From positions 434,001 to 498,000 of the forward strand of contig JAGKQI010000085.1 in assembly GCA_018806915.1 (NCBI GenBank): a DNA stretch of 64,000 nt, in the 5' to 3' direction. The stretch comes from Phytophthora colocasiae (Eukaryota > Oomycota > Peronosporomycetes > Peronosporales > Peronosporaceae). The notes below the pieces were generated by a model. It was given only the letters and a program-made list of their open reading frames with translations, searched no databases and had not been told where the DNA came from. Position numbers and translations under genes: made by a program. Positions 32,548-43,418 of this stretch are shown here, piece after piece. The first letter of the stretch is position 1. Each line of letters opens with the position of its first letter.

Positions 32548-33000
32548 AGTAGTGGCGATCTAATGGCTACACAAAGAGGCAGGATAGTATGAGATCTTAA
32601 GCGTTTTGGGAAAAAGGGAACGCTCTTGAGACTGCGGGGGTCGGTGGCAAAAGATCTAATGAACTGTGTAGCGTACTACAGCACCAGATAAATCGCAGAT
32701 AGTCAGCTTCCCTCGATGGGAACGCACCTCGAAGCCGCTTTCCTGCCGCTCACTATTATTACTGGAGAGCTGGCGACGCTTGCCGATGTAATTTTCGTTA
32801 CACCAAACATACACGAAATTACGTTTGTCACATAACATAGTGTAACCACACTATCCTAGATTGATCGTAAATTAGAGTCCACCACATCAAATACGTATCT
32901 TTTATGCACTTTTTGTTTGAGCAAATGATCTGGCAAAGTTCTTGCGGTGCTCAAAGCTCGACGCTAAACACCAGCCACATTCGCAGTACGTCACTTTATC
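32548..33000. promoter_or_regulatory. divergent intergenic region between TOP1 and homoserine kinase
   Basis: About 450 bp with no ORF worth calling; it must carry both promoters. GTCACTTTATC directly before the kinase ATG (32989-32999) resembles the oomycete initiator/FPR word TCAYTTT. This is a weak match by eye. Nothing comparable was identified on the TOP1 side. Confidence 0.3.
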
Positions 33001-34308
33001 ATGGCTGGAGGCAACTCGGAAGCGTCGACGCAGCGTGTAGCCACGCAAGTTGCAGTGGCGGCGGCCGGTGTGGCGCTGGCTTATTACGTAGGATCACGCA
33101 ACAAGAATGCGAAGCGTGTGGCGGCCCAGCGTCGCGCCAAGGCTATGGCTGCGGCTAAGGCTGCAGCGCTACCCACTGATTTAGAGCGCCGTAAGCTCAC
33201 GTCGGTGGTTGTGCGTGTGCCGGCCACGACAGCTAACATGGGCCCGGGATTTGACACCATTGGCATGGCGCTGGACATCTGGACGGAGATTTCTGCTGAG
33301 GTTGTGCCCCCCAAGGAAGGTGACGCACCCAATGTGCGCCGTATCACGCTTACGAACGAGGGTGAAGGTGCCAAGGAGCTACCTACGGACGAGAGCAATC
33401 TCGTCATTGTGGGCATTAAGGCTGCGTTCAAGGCTGCAGGCGAGGAGATGCCGCGCCATCTCAAGGTGCACTGCAAGAACCGCATCCCGTTCGCACGCGG
33501 ACTTGGTAGCAGCTCGGCTGGTATTGTGGGCGGTATCATCGCCGGTCTTGGACTTGCTGGCATGCGTCTACCGGTGCACGGTCGCGAGGAGCTTCTGCAA
33601 CTGGTAATACTTTTCTTCTGATGATATTGTATTGGTGACACTCAATCTGACCCCTTTGTTGACTTTGTACAGGCTTCAGAAATCGAGGGCCACCCTGACA
33701 ACGTCGCCCCTGCTATCTACGGTGGCTTGCAGCTTGGGATCTTTGCTGACGACCGTTGGTACTCGTCGCGCGTGCAGATCCCGGACGGTCTGCAGTGTGT
33801 CGTGTTCATCCCCGACTCGACTGGCCCGACCAGTGTGGCGCGCGCGATCCTGCCGCCCGATGTTCCCCGTAAGGATGCCGTGTTTAATATTGGCCGCGCT
33901 GCCATCTTCGTCAACGCCTTCCGTTCGGGCAACCTCGATGAGCTGCGTTACGCGACGCAAGACATGCTGCACCAGCCGCAGCGTGGAGCAGCGCAGTACC
34001 CCCACCTGGAGCCGCTTATGAAGGCAGCCCTGGGAGCTGGTGCGCACGGATGCTTCCTGAGTGGTGCTGGCCCCACCGTCCTGGCTATCACTAGCGGTCG
34101 CGCCGGTGACATCTTCACTCAGCAACTGGCTGAGCGTCAGGAAAACAACGTGGCTAACGCCATGCGTGAGGCTGCCGCTGCTATGGGTGTCTCGGGATGC
34201 GTCTTCATTACCAATCCGGACCACCGTGGAGCCTTCATTGTGCGTGCTGAGCCGCAGTTCTCGGATCGCTCTGTTGCACGCTACGAGGGCGACGTCGCTG
34301 ACCTGTAG
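33001..34308 (+). CDS. homoserine kinase (GHMP family), two exons
   Basis: Exon 1 is 33001-33603 and exon 2 is 33673-34308, with a 69-bp intron; the product is 412 residues. Residues 12-30 are a hydrophobic, Ala-rich segment (VATQVAVAAAGVALAYYVG) followed by a basic stretch, consistent with a membrane anchor or organelle signal. The kinase starts with VPATTANMGPGFDTIGMAL (73-91), has the GHMP phosphate-binding loop PFARGLGSSSAG (163-174) and then EGHPDNVAPAIYGGL just after the splice junction. Near the C-terminus are the typical GCFLSGAGPTVLAI block and VRAEPQ. It phosphorylates homoserine on the route to threonine. The extra N-terminal segment makes it longer than the usual ~300-350 residues. 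Confidence 0.95.
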
Positions 34309-34493
34309 AGTATTAGTGCAATACAGGATCCTTTCGTGGACGTTGTAAATGGTGAAATGGACGCACTTTAGAAGAAGTTGCTTCCTTCAACATGAGTGCA
34401 TACAGGTAGCACAAAAAGCTTCTAGGTTTATAGATTGCACGTACTGGTGCTTAGCGAGTAATGTAGGGAACGTGTGCAGACTTTGCTAGTAAT

Positions 34494-37469
34494 TTACGAT
34501 GTTGTTGTCCTCCGAACATTGAGCGGGCGGAGAGGGTTGAGCTTTTGTGTCTTCTTGCGGTTCGTGATGATAAGAGCCGTCAGCATGCTGTTAGCATGTA
34601 CAGCCTCGTTTCCGCCGACCATAACACCCTGTTGTCCATGAGAAACAGACAACAGTGAGGCACCTTGAGGGAAAGCGCTCCCCGTTGCATCGGCCACGGC
34701 ATTCAGATCGCCCTGAAGTACGCGGTCATAGCTCATGCCAACACTGAGGAAACACCCAATGACATCTTGAAGATCCATCGTGGGGATTGACACCCGAACA
34801 GCGTCACGTAATCCACGACGTGCCTTGGACGGCACACCTCGTGGTGAAAGAGCCATCATGTGCAGCCGTTCACCGAGGCGTACCTCCGCTCCTAAGTGCA
34901 GTGATAGATCGCGTGCCGACGTCTCTGGCTGCAGCATTTGGTAGCGTGAGCTATTCCGCTTGAGTCCCCGGGGCACTGCACCTCGCCGCTCACGTGCAAC
35001 GGGGTAGTACGCTGGCAATAAATTCGATTCAAGGTTGAACTTTTCAGGTCTCTGCGTCATTTCAGTCAACATGCCATGGGTTGCCTCGTTAATTGCCTCC
35101 AGCGCAGGTTTGTGATCGAGTGCAAATAAATCGCGGCCACTAGCTTTCGTCACAACAAAGGTCTTGTCAGTTGCTTCGTAACACGTGAACAGCGCGTGCG
35201 CTACCTCCACACTCGGACAGCAAATAGCAAAACACGCGCCGTGCTTGGTGACACAGCCTACACTGCCACCTTCCGAGCACAATTGAGTGGCATTTCCACG
35301 ACTATTGGCAGCGCCACGGGACGAGCTACCTCCGACAACGGAGTAGGAACAATCCACAATTTCGTTCACAGCCCGCGTTATTTGTTCTTCTTCTCCATCC
35401 CGTTCGTCATCAACGTCATAGGTGTCATCCCCACCTCCAATCACAGTCCACACGAAATCCGGGCTTTCTTCGGGCTCCATTGCAAGCATTCCCATGCCGT
35501 CAAGAAGACACCTTCGTGCAGCGTCGCGTGGGTTTTCATGATCCAAATCGGCGTTCAAGATGGCGTATGATCCTTCAGGGTCGTAAATACCCCATAAGCC
35601 AACAGTAGCGCCTTGGGGTCCAGTGCTGTGCTGCTGTCGATGCCGTGAACTGTTAACTCCAGCGCTCTTGCTTAATCCCAATGCTGGTGCAGCAGCTCCT
35701 ACATACACTCCACCGCTTGAGGTTCCACCCATGAAAAGAGTATCAGGAGCTGCACGGGCAAGAGCTTCGTAAACCGCAGCACCTGAGTGGTGGTGGGAAT
35801 ACGACACCAACATAAAGTGGGGATTTTGATCACCCAGAGCACTCACAAGCTTCGTAAAAGCCGAGGTAGCAGCAGCAAAAGTGTCAGAATCGTGGGACAC
35901 AGTACTTGCGACTTGGACATCGCACTTGTATACATTTGCCATACGAGGAACGTGAGTAGAACGACTTCCAGCCAGCTGACTTGCAGTAAATTCGTTGATG
36001 ACCGACGAGAAGCGCGACGACGCACCAGCAGGTGAACGACTGGGGTCACCGTTTGACATGAGATAGCTTCGTGCCTGTAAGGAGCAGCTCGTGCAAAGTC
36101 GCGCGTGTGTCTCGGGTTGGGCGCCAGGCTGCAACGTCCACTTGCGACTGCACTGGCCGCAAACCGCTTCGCCACAGGCTCGACAGTGGTGCTTGGACTT
36201 CACGATCGAAAAAGAGCAGATACAGATCGCGCATTTGTTGCTACGCGCAGGTTTCCACTGGGCTTTCGGGAGCACTGCAATGGGGCGAAATAGCGTGTTG
36301 AACAGCAGTTCACGTATCCCAATGAGCCGTTCCGTGAAGTTGTGAATGATCTTGGCTCCGACAGAGCTGGCGAATTGCTTTTGAAAGTCGATCACCATCA
36401 TGCATGTCACTTCGTATGTGCCTGATGCATCTCCTGTAGGCGAAACCACATAAACGCCCTTGTTTATCACTGCGCGTTTGCACTTCGCCACACTGGGGGG
36501 AATAGCAACGTCTTCACCAGCAAGCCGGATAGCCAGCTCATCTCCTTTAAAAGACTCCACGGACCGAATATAGCCGTACCCGCGTTTCCTCCCGTCTGCC
36601 ATTGCTTCGATATTCGCATACTCGACAAAGAAGAAATCCACTGGCTTTACGAACCGACCAGCAAAACGACTCGCATGCCACTTAACCTGCAAATGAGGGA
36701 AGGATTCGCTGGAGTCTTCATCAACACTCGACGTGTCATCATGACTGCCACTCGCAGTAGTCGTAGCTGAGGCGCCAGATGGGAAAATCAGGTTCGCCTT
36801 AGCTGCTGGTACACGTTCCGGCAGCTCCATACGCTTAATAACTGCGGCATGCAGGAGTCCAGGAAACACCTGCGATTCGATGTCGAAGTAGCTCCTTGAG
36901 TTGCTCGGCGTAAGATATTCCATAATTGTCCCCAAATGGGCCTTGACCTCGCACGAGACGCGAAAGTAAAGCTTCGTGGAGGCATCCTCTTCGGACGGGA
37001 GCGTCGCTGGTCTGTAGACGTGAACATCCTGTGTGCGTTTAGCTAGTTTCCACGATACTCTTCCACACAAATTGGCAACATCGATAGCTTCGTGGGCCTT
37101 CTCCTCCAACCTCAGAGCAATGTTTGCTACATCCTTATGCATCGATGAAGAGGCCGGCGAGCTTGCTGTTGTGTGTCTCTTGCCTGAGGACGAGCTCAGC
37201 CCGCTTCCGTCGAGCTTCTGCGAGTGAGAACTTTCCATAAGCTCATCTACGTGGAGCCTGCCCTTCTCGCCTCTACCAGGTTTCCTCCTATCATTATTGT
37301 CTTCGTTCTCGTCCTGGTTGCTCTCCTCCTGTGTGTCGCTGTCCCGGCTCAACCCCTGTGCGCGCGGGTAGCTGCCTAGCGAGAATGTCATGTCGAAGGA
37401 GCTCGGGCGCATAGGCTCCACCGTGTCTACGCCGTCCTGGTCCACACCGTCGAGGCGGAAGCGGTCCAT
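34494..37469 (-). CDS. START-FYVE-FIST multidomain protein
   Basis: Single uninterrupted frame of 991 residues. Residues 1-110 are acidic/Ser-rich. Residues 120-395 are START-like (LYFRVSCEVKAHLGTIMEYL; MELPERVP; VDFFFVEYANIEAMADG). Residues 413-462 form a FYVE-type finger with Cys pairs at 413/416, 429/432, 437/440 and 459/462 (SKHHCRACGEAVCGQCSRKW). The C-terminal half (about 510-900) is a FIST module (TLFMGGTSSGGVYVG; GLWGIYDPEGSYAILNADLD; VSHGQQGVMVGG). FYVE domains bind PI3P on endosomes, START domains carry lipids, and FIST is a sensory domain mainly of bacterial signalling proteins. I infer a membrane-associated lipid/ligand sensor. It is convergent with homoserine kinase (186 bp apart). 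Confidence 0.88.
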   Translation of the reverse strand: MDRFRLDGVDQDGVDTVEPMRPSSFDMTFSLGSYPRAQGLSRDSDTQEESNQDENEDNNDRRKPGRGEKGRLHVDELMESSHSQKLDGSGLSSSSGKRHTTASSPASSSMHKDVANIALRLEEKAHEAIDVANLCGRVSWKLAKRTQDVHVYRPATLPSEEDASTKLYFRVSCEVKAHLGTIMEYLTPSNSRSYFDIESQVFPGLLHAAVIKRMELPERVPAAKANLIFPSGASATTTASGSHDDTSSVDEDSSESFPHLQVKWHASRFAGRFVKPVDFFFVEYANIEAMADGRKRGYGYIRSVESFKGDELAIRLAGEDVAIPPSVAKCKRAVINKGVYVVSPTGDASGTYEVTCMMVIDFQKQFASSVGAKIIHNFTERLIGIRELLFNTLFRPIAVLPKAQWKPARSNKCAICICSFSIVKSKHHCRACGEAVCGQCSRKWTLQPGAQPETHARLCTSCSLQARSYLMSNGDPSRSPAGASSRFSSVINEFTASQLAGSRSTHVPRMANVYKCDVQVASTVSHDSDTFAAATSAFTKLVSALGDQNPHFMLVSYSHHHSGAAVYEALARAAPDTLFMGGTSSGGVYVGAAAPALGLSKSAGVNSSRHRQQHSTGPQGATVGLWGIYDPEGSYAILNADLDHENPRDAARRCLLDGMGMLAMEPEESPDFVWTVIGGGDDTYDVDDERDGEEEQITRAVNEIVDCSYSVVGGSSSRGAANSRGNATQLCSEGGSVGCVTKHGACFAICCPSVEVAHALFTCYEATDKTFVVTKASGRDLFALDHKPALEAINEATHGMLTEMTQRPEKFNLESNLLPAYYPVARERRGAVPRGLKRNSSRYQMLQPETSARDLSLHLGAEVRLGERLHMMALSPRGVPSKARRGLRDAVRVSIPTMDLQDVIGCFLSVGMSYDRVLQGDLNAVADATGSAFPQGASLLSVSHGQQGVMVGGNEAVHANSMLTALIITNRKKTQKLNPLRPLNVRRTTTS

Positions 37470-38890
37470 ACTGCAGATCTGTTTAGATAGGTCGGGGACT
37501 CTGTCGTTATTCGTTTATTGTGTACGCTGTAGGCAGCCAAATGAAGCGAGACCGGTACAGGTCGAAACGAGAGATCGAGCTGAATGTGATGGATACTACC
37601 CTGGCAGCTTTTCTCGGCGCGAGAGCGACTCCAGGCACAGACAGCGGCGACGGTTTCTTCCTCCTCGCTGCCCGCGCGATTATAAAGTGAAAAGTCGATT
37701 TAGCCTAGCAGACGGTATCGTCGGTGCGTTGACTTGATCGCACTATGGTGGGCCCATCACCATCCCTGAACGGTCCGACCCCTAGCCGATCGTTCGATCG
37801 CTCTCCATTACGTTGCAGCGTGGCGCCGGTAGCACGACATCATCCACGCGGCGAGCTTGTACATGTACACGTAGGGAGCGGCAAGTACTGTTAGTGTGGA
37901 CCCAGTGAGTGAGCCCTTGAGCTGCTGCTTTCTGGACGGAAATCGACTCGCGGACCAAAAGCTCGTTGGGTGGCCGAGTCCTCCAGCTGTGCCGCTTCCA
38001 TCGATCCGAGCCACTTGCTGCAGATGCAACTACATGTAGCAGTTGCCGTGTTGTACTTGAGTCTTCATCATTTCTCTGTAGCTGCGGTGGCCACCGTCCA
38101 TCGCTTCAAATATCACTGTCTACGATCGCGCTACCAGAAAGATAAAATCCGGGCGCAAGAAGACGACCACCACCTCAGTGAATGGCTACTTCTGCATGAT
38201 CCGTGTATACTGAAGTGGACAGTGGTGCAGCTCGTGCACGCTCGCCGCTCTCAGAAGATCGCGGGTGGAGCATACCAAGATGGATTTTCGATTCCGACAA
38301 TAATGAGTGTGATCAATTCGTGGGCGTAAGACTTCTCGTTTACCAAACGACGAGATGACGGTCTGCGATCCAGCGTACATTGATGGCATGTCAACTGACT
38401 GCTAGCCACCACGCTAGCAGGATTTCCTCAACTCGGCAAGCTCGACAAGCAACCACCAAAATTGAAGCACGCACGCAATATTTTTATTGCGTAGAATAGG
38501 AAAATGGAGACTGGATACGGACGGATTCATGTGCTGTGAGTAAACTTGTAGATACAGGGCTGTCTGCAGAGCAAGTGGCGAGGAGAACCAGAAAGCCATC
38601 ATAGGGGAGGGCCCTGTGAATGTACTGGTGAAGTTATCGACAATACCACAGGAGATCTACCAGAACAAATGGAAGACCCGTTTAAGTACTTTTCTCGAAG
38701 AGAGTGTCGTCCTCTTTGAATGTCGTGGTGGGGCTAAGTTGAGGTTGACAGTAAATGAGAGCAGATGTAAGGAATTCTGGTTCTCAAGCCTACGATTACT
38801 TTGAAGCAAATTGGTGAATTCGGTAGAGAAAATCAACGAAAAACTGGTATTCACAATACTTTGTATCACATTCAACTGAGTGTACATGTA
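37470..38890. other. intergenic, no supportable gene
   Basis: About 1.4 kb between the START-FYVE-FIST start and the 3' end of the phosphate transporter. A GC-rich stretch next to the START-FYVE-FIST gene (37500-37700) presumably holds its promoter. A 119-residue plus-strand frame at 37970-38329 has no recognisable domain. Confidence 0.5.
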
Positions 38891-40498
38891 CTATGTCTGC
38901 ACGGAGGCACCAGGAGTACGGAGAGGCTTGTACGCATCATCCACATCTTTCGAGTTGGGGTCCGTGTTGGTCGGGATACCCTCTGCGTCCATCGCACTCA
39001 GCTCCTCCAGCGTCATGTTCTTCGTCTCTGGCACCCAGAACGAGAACAACAAACCGAGGAAACAGCACGCAGCGAAGATATAGAGCACACCCTTGAAACC
39101 GAACGAGCCCTTGGCGACCACCGCGAAGCATTGCGCGGCGATGATGGCGCCGACCTTACCGGAAGCAGCCGAAATGCCATGACCCGTGGAACGCACTGCC
39201 GTGGGGAATACTTCTGCAGGGATGATGAACGTCGTGGCGTTGGGTCCGAAGTTGAAGAAGAACTGCGCGAACGAGTACATGACGACGAACATGGCTGTGC
39301 TGTCAGTCTTGAGCTCGTTGAAGAAGATGGCCATGAAGAGGAAGAGCAGCGTGAGCAGCGCGAAACCCATGTACTGGATGGGTTTACGGCCCCACTTGTC
39401 CACGAAGTAGACGGTGAACCAGTAACCGGGGACTGTACCCGCCAGGTTGATGATAGCCGTGCCGACCGAGCGGTTCCATAAGTCGTCGTAGATCTTCTGG
39501 TTGCCCGTGGACGTGGCGCTGCCGTATCCGATGATCTCGAGCACGACGGACGTGTTGAGTGACGTGCCGTAGTATCCGATGTCGAGGAAGAACCAGGCGG
39601 CTGCACAACCGATGAGCACTTTGAGGTTGGCCCACTTGTTGAAGTAGGTCTTGAACGAGTACGAGAAGTTTTCGAAGAAGCCGGTCTTGCCGTCTCCCTT
39701 GACGTACATGTCACTCGTGATCTTGTCGGAGGCGAGGAACTGGGTGGCTGCGCGAGCACCTTCTTCGGTGTCTCCGAGCACGTCCATGGCGTACCGTGGC
39801 GTCTCCGGGATCTTGAGGCGCCAGTAGACTGCGGCCAGTGCGGGGATGGCACCGAACGCCGCGAGTGAGCGCCAGCAGTAGCCGAGTGACGAAGCACCGT
39901 TCTCGAGGATACTGTCCTTGGCGGCGGCTAGCACGATGATGGCCATGACGGCACCAGCAATGATACCAAAGCCTTGCATGGCGAAGACGGTGGCGATCAT
40001 GGTACCTCGGCGCTTGGAGGACGCGAACTCACTGGTGATGACAGCTGAGACGGGGTAGTCTCCGCCGATGCCGACGCCCAGCACGAATCGCCAGATGCTC
40101 AACAGGATGAGCAGGTTGTTGGCGTCGCCGTTGACAGGCCACGCAGCGAACGCGCATAGCAGTGCTCCACCGATGAGAACCATCAACTCGATGCCGTAGA
40201 TGCGTTTGCGACCGAGGATATCGCCGAGGATGGCGAAGGAGATCTGGCCGACGGCGTTGCCGTAGGAGGAAGCAGCTTTGACCCACCCGTCGGCACGCGA
40301 CGTGAGACTGGACTTGTCGAAGTACTCGTAGGCGATCATCGGCACCATGAGACCGATGACGAAGTTATCGTACGAGTCGACGAAGAAGCCAGAACCGGCC
40401 ACGAGGATGGCCTTGACGTGGGCCTTGGAGAACTTGGCATTGTCGAGTGCGCTGAGCGCGTCGAAGCGGTTCTTGTCGTCCTGCGTCGCCTCGGCCAT
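38891..40498 (-). CDS. PHO84/PHT1-like proton-phosphate symporter (MFS)
   Basis: 535 residues, one exon, 12 hydrophobic segments split by a loop around 240-300 (ETPRYAMDVLGDTEEGARA). Landmarks: GFFVDSYDNFVIGLMVPMI (38-56) in the first helix with the Asp typical of phosphate symporters; LGDILGRKRIYG (91-102); the phosphate signature GIGGDYPVSAVITSEFA (143-159); PAEVFPTAVRSTGHG in the C-terminal half. The family imports inorganic phosphate across the plasma membrane with protons. The start ATG 40498 gives the natural short cytosolic N-terminus. Upstream (40538-40680) is a promoter region with a 10-G run at 40670-40679. Confidence 0.93.
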   Translation of the reverse strand: MAEATQDDKNRFDALSALDNAKFSKAHVKAILVAGSGFFVDSYDNFVIGLMVPMIAYEYFDKSSLTSRADGWVKAASSYGNAVGQISFAILGDILGRKRIYGIELMVLIGGALLCAFAAWPVNGDANNLLILLSIWRFVLGVGIGGDYPVSAVITSEFASSKRRGTMIATVFAMQGFGIIAGAVMAIIVLAAAKDSILENGASSLGYCWRSLAAFGAIPALAAVYWRLKIPETPRYAMDVLGDTEEGARAATQFLASDKITSDMYVKGDGKTGFFENFSYSFKTYFNKWANLKVLIGCAAAWFFLDIGYYGTSLNTSVVLEIIGYGSATSTGNQKIYDDLWNRSVGTAIINLAGTVPGYWFTVYFVDKWGRKPIQYMGFALLTLLFLFMAIFFNELKTDSTAMFVVMYSFAQFFFNFGPNATTFIIPAEVFPTAVRSTGHGISAASGKVGAIIAAQCFAVVAKGSFGFKGVLYIFAACCFLGLLFSFWVPETKNMTLEELSAMDAEGIPTNTDPNSKDVDDAYKPLRTPGASVQT

Positions 40499-42090
40499 CG
40501 TGCAGTGAGAAGTGGTGACAAGGTACTGTCGAAGGAGTTAGGACGCTTGGGAAAGGCGTTGCAGATTGGAGAATGAAAACGATCTTGAGTCCGACAACCT
40601 ACCAGTGTACCGGTAGCGGTGGGAGATCATAGGGGGTTCCGTTCTGTGGCCGCCCCCGTCACAGTGAGTGGGGGGGGGGCCTTTTTGAGGCAGGCGTGCG
40701 TGGCAGTCAGCCAAGGAGAGCCGGTGGGTTGGTCTCATCGCCGCGTGAAGGTCGAAGTGTCAAGGGTAAGGGGCGTATATCGCTAATACTGTAATGCCAT
40801 CGTGTTGATTCAGGTGCTTTCAGGTTGCTAGTGTTGTGCCGTTTGAAGAGCAGGGGTCGAATCTGCTACTGGCCAGATGAGAGAGGTCACCTTGCAGCAA
40901 GATTCGCTGCTCGGTTGAAACGACTGTGGGTACCTTTGAGGTGCTTTGGTATGCTGTCTACAGGACACCGTGAATCTCGCGCCAAAGTGGGACGCGATTC
41001 GCTGAGTTTCCTGAGCCCTAATGTGCCGTGAACCATGGAGCGTCGATGCGTTTTAGACTGACCGTACCAGTCTGGTGCATGTTGCTCGAGTTTGGTTGTT
41101 TCGCTGGGGAATACCGACAGCGCTGACAAGCAACCACTGCTGTGTGCGGTGCAGTTGTGCGGAGATTAAAAACGGATTAAAAGTTATTCCCTACGAATAC
41201 TATACATGCATGTTCCCTGCTGTTGGGCATGGGCCAGGGTTGTGAAAAATAAGAATTGTTATTTAATTGGGCTCCAAAACTCGGGTCAATCAATAATTTG
41301 TTTATTGCAATTTTGTTTTCAATCATATCATCGAGCTCTGATTGGTAGAAAACCACCTAACCGTAACCTTAACCCAAACCCCTTGACGCTCGCTAAAGCT
41401 TTGTGAGAACTTTAACTATTAATACACCGCTTTCAAAGCGTGGCGCTTTAACGACGATGGCTTGTGGGCTGAGGTATTTCGCAGTTGGTGTGAACTCCTT
41501 CGTAATGGCATCAAACAGACACCGCACGTCCAATATAGTCGCATGTTTGGGTCTTGCAGAAAATTGCAAAGTGAGGAGACTGCTGGAGTGTCGAGCGCTA
41601 CCTCAGAGCTGTCTCGTCGAAGTTGTTTACGTCGTACAGGCCCAGAAGACCACTGCTTGCTCATTATTGATGCGTTAAGAGTACTCAAGTAGCTCGTGAC
41701 TTCACGATAACGTGAGCTAAACGCCACAGTGACATGGAGGATTATTAGGGGGTCTCAGAATTACGAAAGGTCGCGCCGAAATCGCATTCGATTTCGCGCC
41801 AAAATGGCATGCGATTTCGCGCCAAAACGAAATCGACCACCTCTGGAGGTGGTTGATTTGCAACAGTGAAGAAAATCACAGATTGCAGGCCGACAAACAC
41901 AAACTTGGCTCAGTCGACATTTTGGCCTCGTAGGCCTCAAGCTACCACTGCCATCGAGGTAGGTACTGCAACACTAGCCTTCAGAGCACCGAATTGGGCA
42001 ACAGCATCTGTGTCTGGTAACGCTCTGGTGTGCACATCATGACGTAAATCATCTCTAACCTTAGAAGTAAACTACGTTTGTTGCCAAGAT
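40499..42090. other. intergenic/repeat boundary; no supportable gene
   Basis: Contains the G run at 40670-40679. From about 41749 there is a terminus-like stretch TTAGGGGGTCTCAGAATTAC. At 41793-41805 and 41816-41828 TTTCGCGCCAAAA occurs twice, with the variant GTCGCGCCGAAA at 41771-41782 and a hairpin CCACCTC-T-GGAGGTGG at 41840. A short minus-strand frame at 41419-41727 is not recognisable. Confidence 0.45.
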
Positions 42091-42857
42091 ATGCCGAAGG
42101 CTTCGACCAGGACTGCCCAGGTGAAGGGCAAGGCGACGGGCGAGTCGGGAAGCAAGGCGAAAGGGAAAAGCAAAGCGAAGGATGAGTCGAGAATCAAGAC
42201 GAAGCCGAGATCCAAGTCGAAGGCGGACGAAGATAAGACGAATGCCCACCTTACAGCTGAAGACTATAACATTATCGTGGATTGGATGATGGATGCGGAC
42301 AATTTTGCCTCTATTCACGGTGAAAGTGGCAAAACCACGGTCGGCGGGAAGCCCAAGAAAACCAAGATCGCTGCCTTCACGACGCTCGCTGACCATCTCT
42401 TCGCACGGTCGTCCAACAAGTCGTTGAGCCGCTTGACTGGACTGCAAATGCAGAGTCGCTGGCGTACGTTTATGACCCGTTACAAGAACACTCTAGAGGC
42501 AAAGCAAAGGCAAACTGGTTTTGGTTTGGAAGAGGCTGAAATTGATTCGAACATGACACTCGACGAAAAGGTGAACAAGATGTGCCCTGAGTTTTATCGC
42601 ATGGATAGCCTTTTCCGTGAAAAGCCAAACGTTACACCCGCCAGTACACTTGAGCTTGGCCTTCCGCCTGGAGTACAACCAAGCGGGGCTAAAGCAACCG
42701 AAACAGTATCCGAACAGGATGACGAGGATCCTGGCTTGGAGAGAATTCCTGGTGTCGGCCACGGACAAGATTATGCAGTCAGTGATGCTTCTCTATCTAG
42801 TGAAGTCGAAGATGCTGACGTGAAAAGCCTGGCGCTTTACATTCATCGCCGGACTGC

Positions 42858-43317
42858 TGTAATGGGTCTACCTAGACCTATTAGGTGGCGTACACGTGCG
42901 CTTACGTGTATGAGGAAGCGTGCAAGTAGAATAGACTTAATTTAAGTATACTTATTTAAATAAGTATAATTAAATCAAATATAACTAAATTAAACTGCAA
43001 AATACCGTAAAATGAGAACTGTTATTGAATTTGGCATAAGCCAATTATGGACCTCCTAAAACTGTTTGTTATCTATTTCTAAAGGGTCTGCCAACGTGTG
43101 GTTGGCAGAAACTCTGCTCAGTGATTGGTAGAAATCTGTTACTTTCTACCAATAATATGCACAAATGCACACGAACCACCCAATAATGTGGTTCGCCCAT
43201 GTATCCTTTGGTGTGTACAGCACACCAAGGTCTGAGGCCCATTTCCAACCCCTAACAGCTATCCTAACTGTTAGAGTTACATGTGGTACAACCACTTGTA
43301 CGTGTAACCCCGTTACA
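42858..43317 (-). repeat. Gypsy-1 3' LTR (460 bp)
   Basis: TG...CA ends. Built largely from perfect hairpins, for example TTGGC-ATAA-GCCAA, TGCCAAC-GTGTG-GTTGGCA, ATTGGTAGAA with TTCTACCAAT, GAACCAC with GTGGTTC, TTGGTGTG with CACACCAA, and GTGTAAC-CCC-GTTACAC at the end. Confidence 0.95.
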
Positions 43318-43334
43318 CCATCCCCCCGTCAAGA
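43318..43334 (-). other. polypurine tract, Gypsy-1
   Basis: Element strand CTTGACGGGGGGATGG abuts the TG of the 3' LTR, the usual place for plus-strand priming. Confidence 0.7.
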
Positions 43335-43418
43335 TTCGACGTATCGGTCTCGATACGTCAATCAACAGAACTTGACAAGACCGTCAAGTTCCCAAGAGAA
43401 ATCCGAGTTCATTTCGCA

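Noticed and set aside
32656..32838. 60-residue minus-strand ORF upstream of TOP1
   Set aside because: Lies in the divergent promoter region and shows no motif.
37970..38329. 119-residue plus-strand ORF
   Set aside because: No recognisable domain, unusual composition, no splice context; left as intergenic.
41419..41727. 102-residue minus-strand ORF
   Set aside because: Could be a transposon remnant, but I see no motif to support a call.
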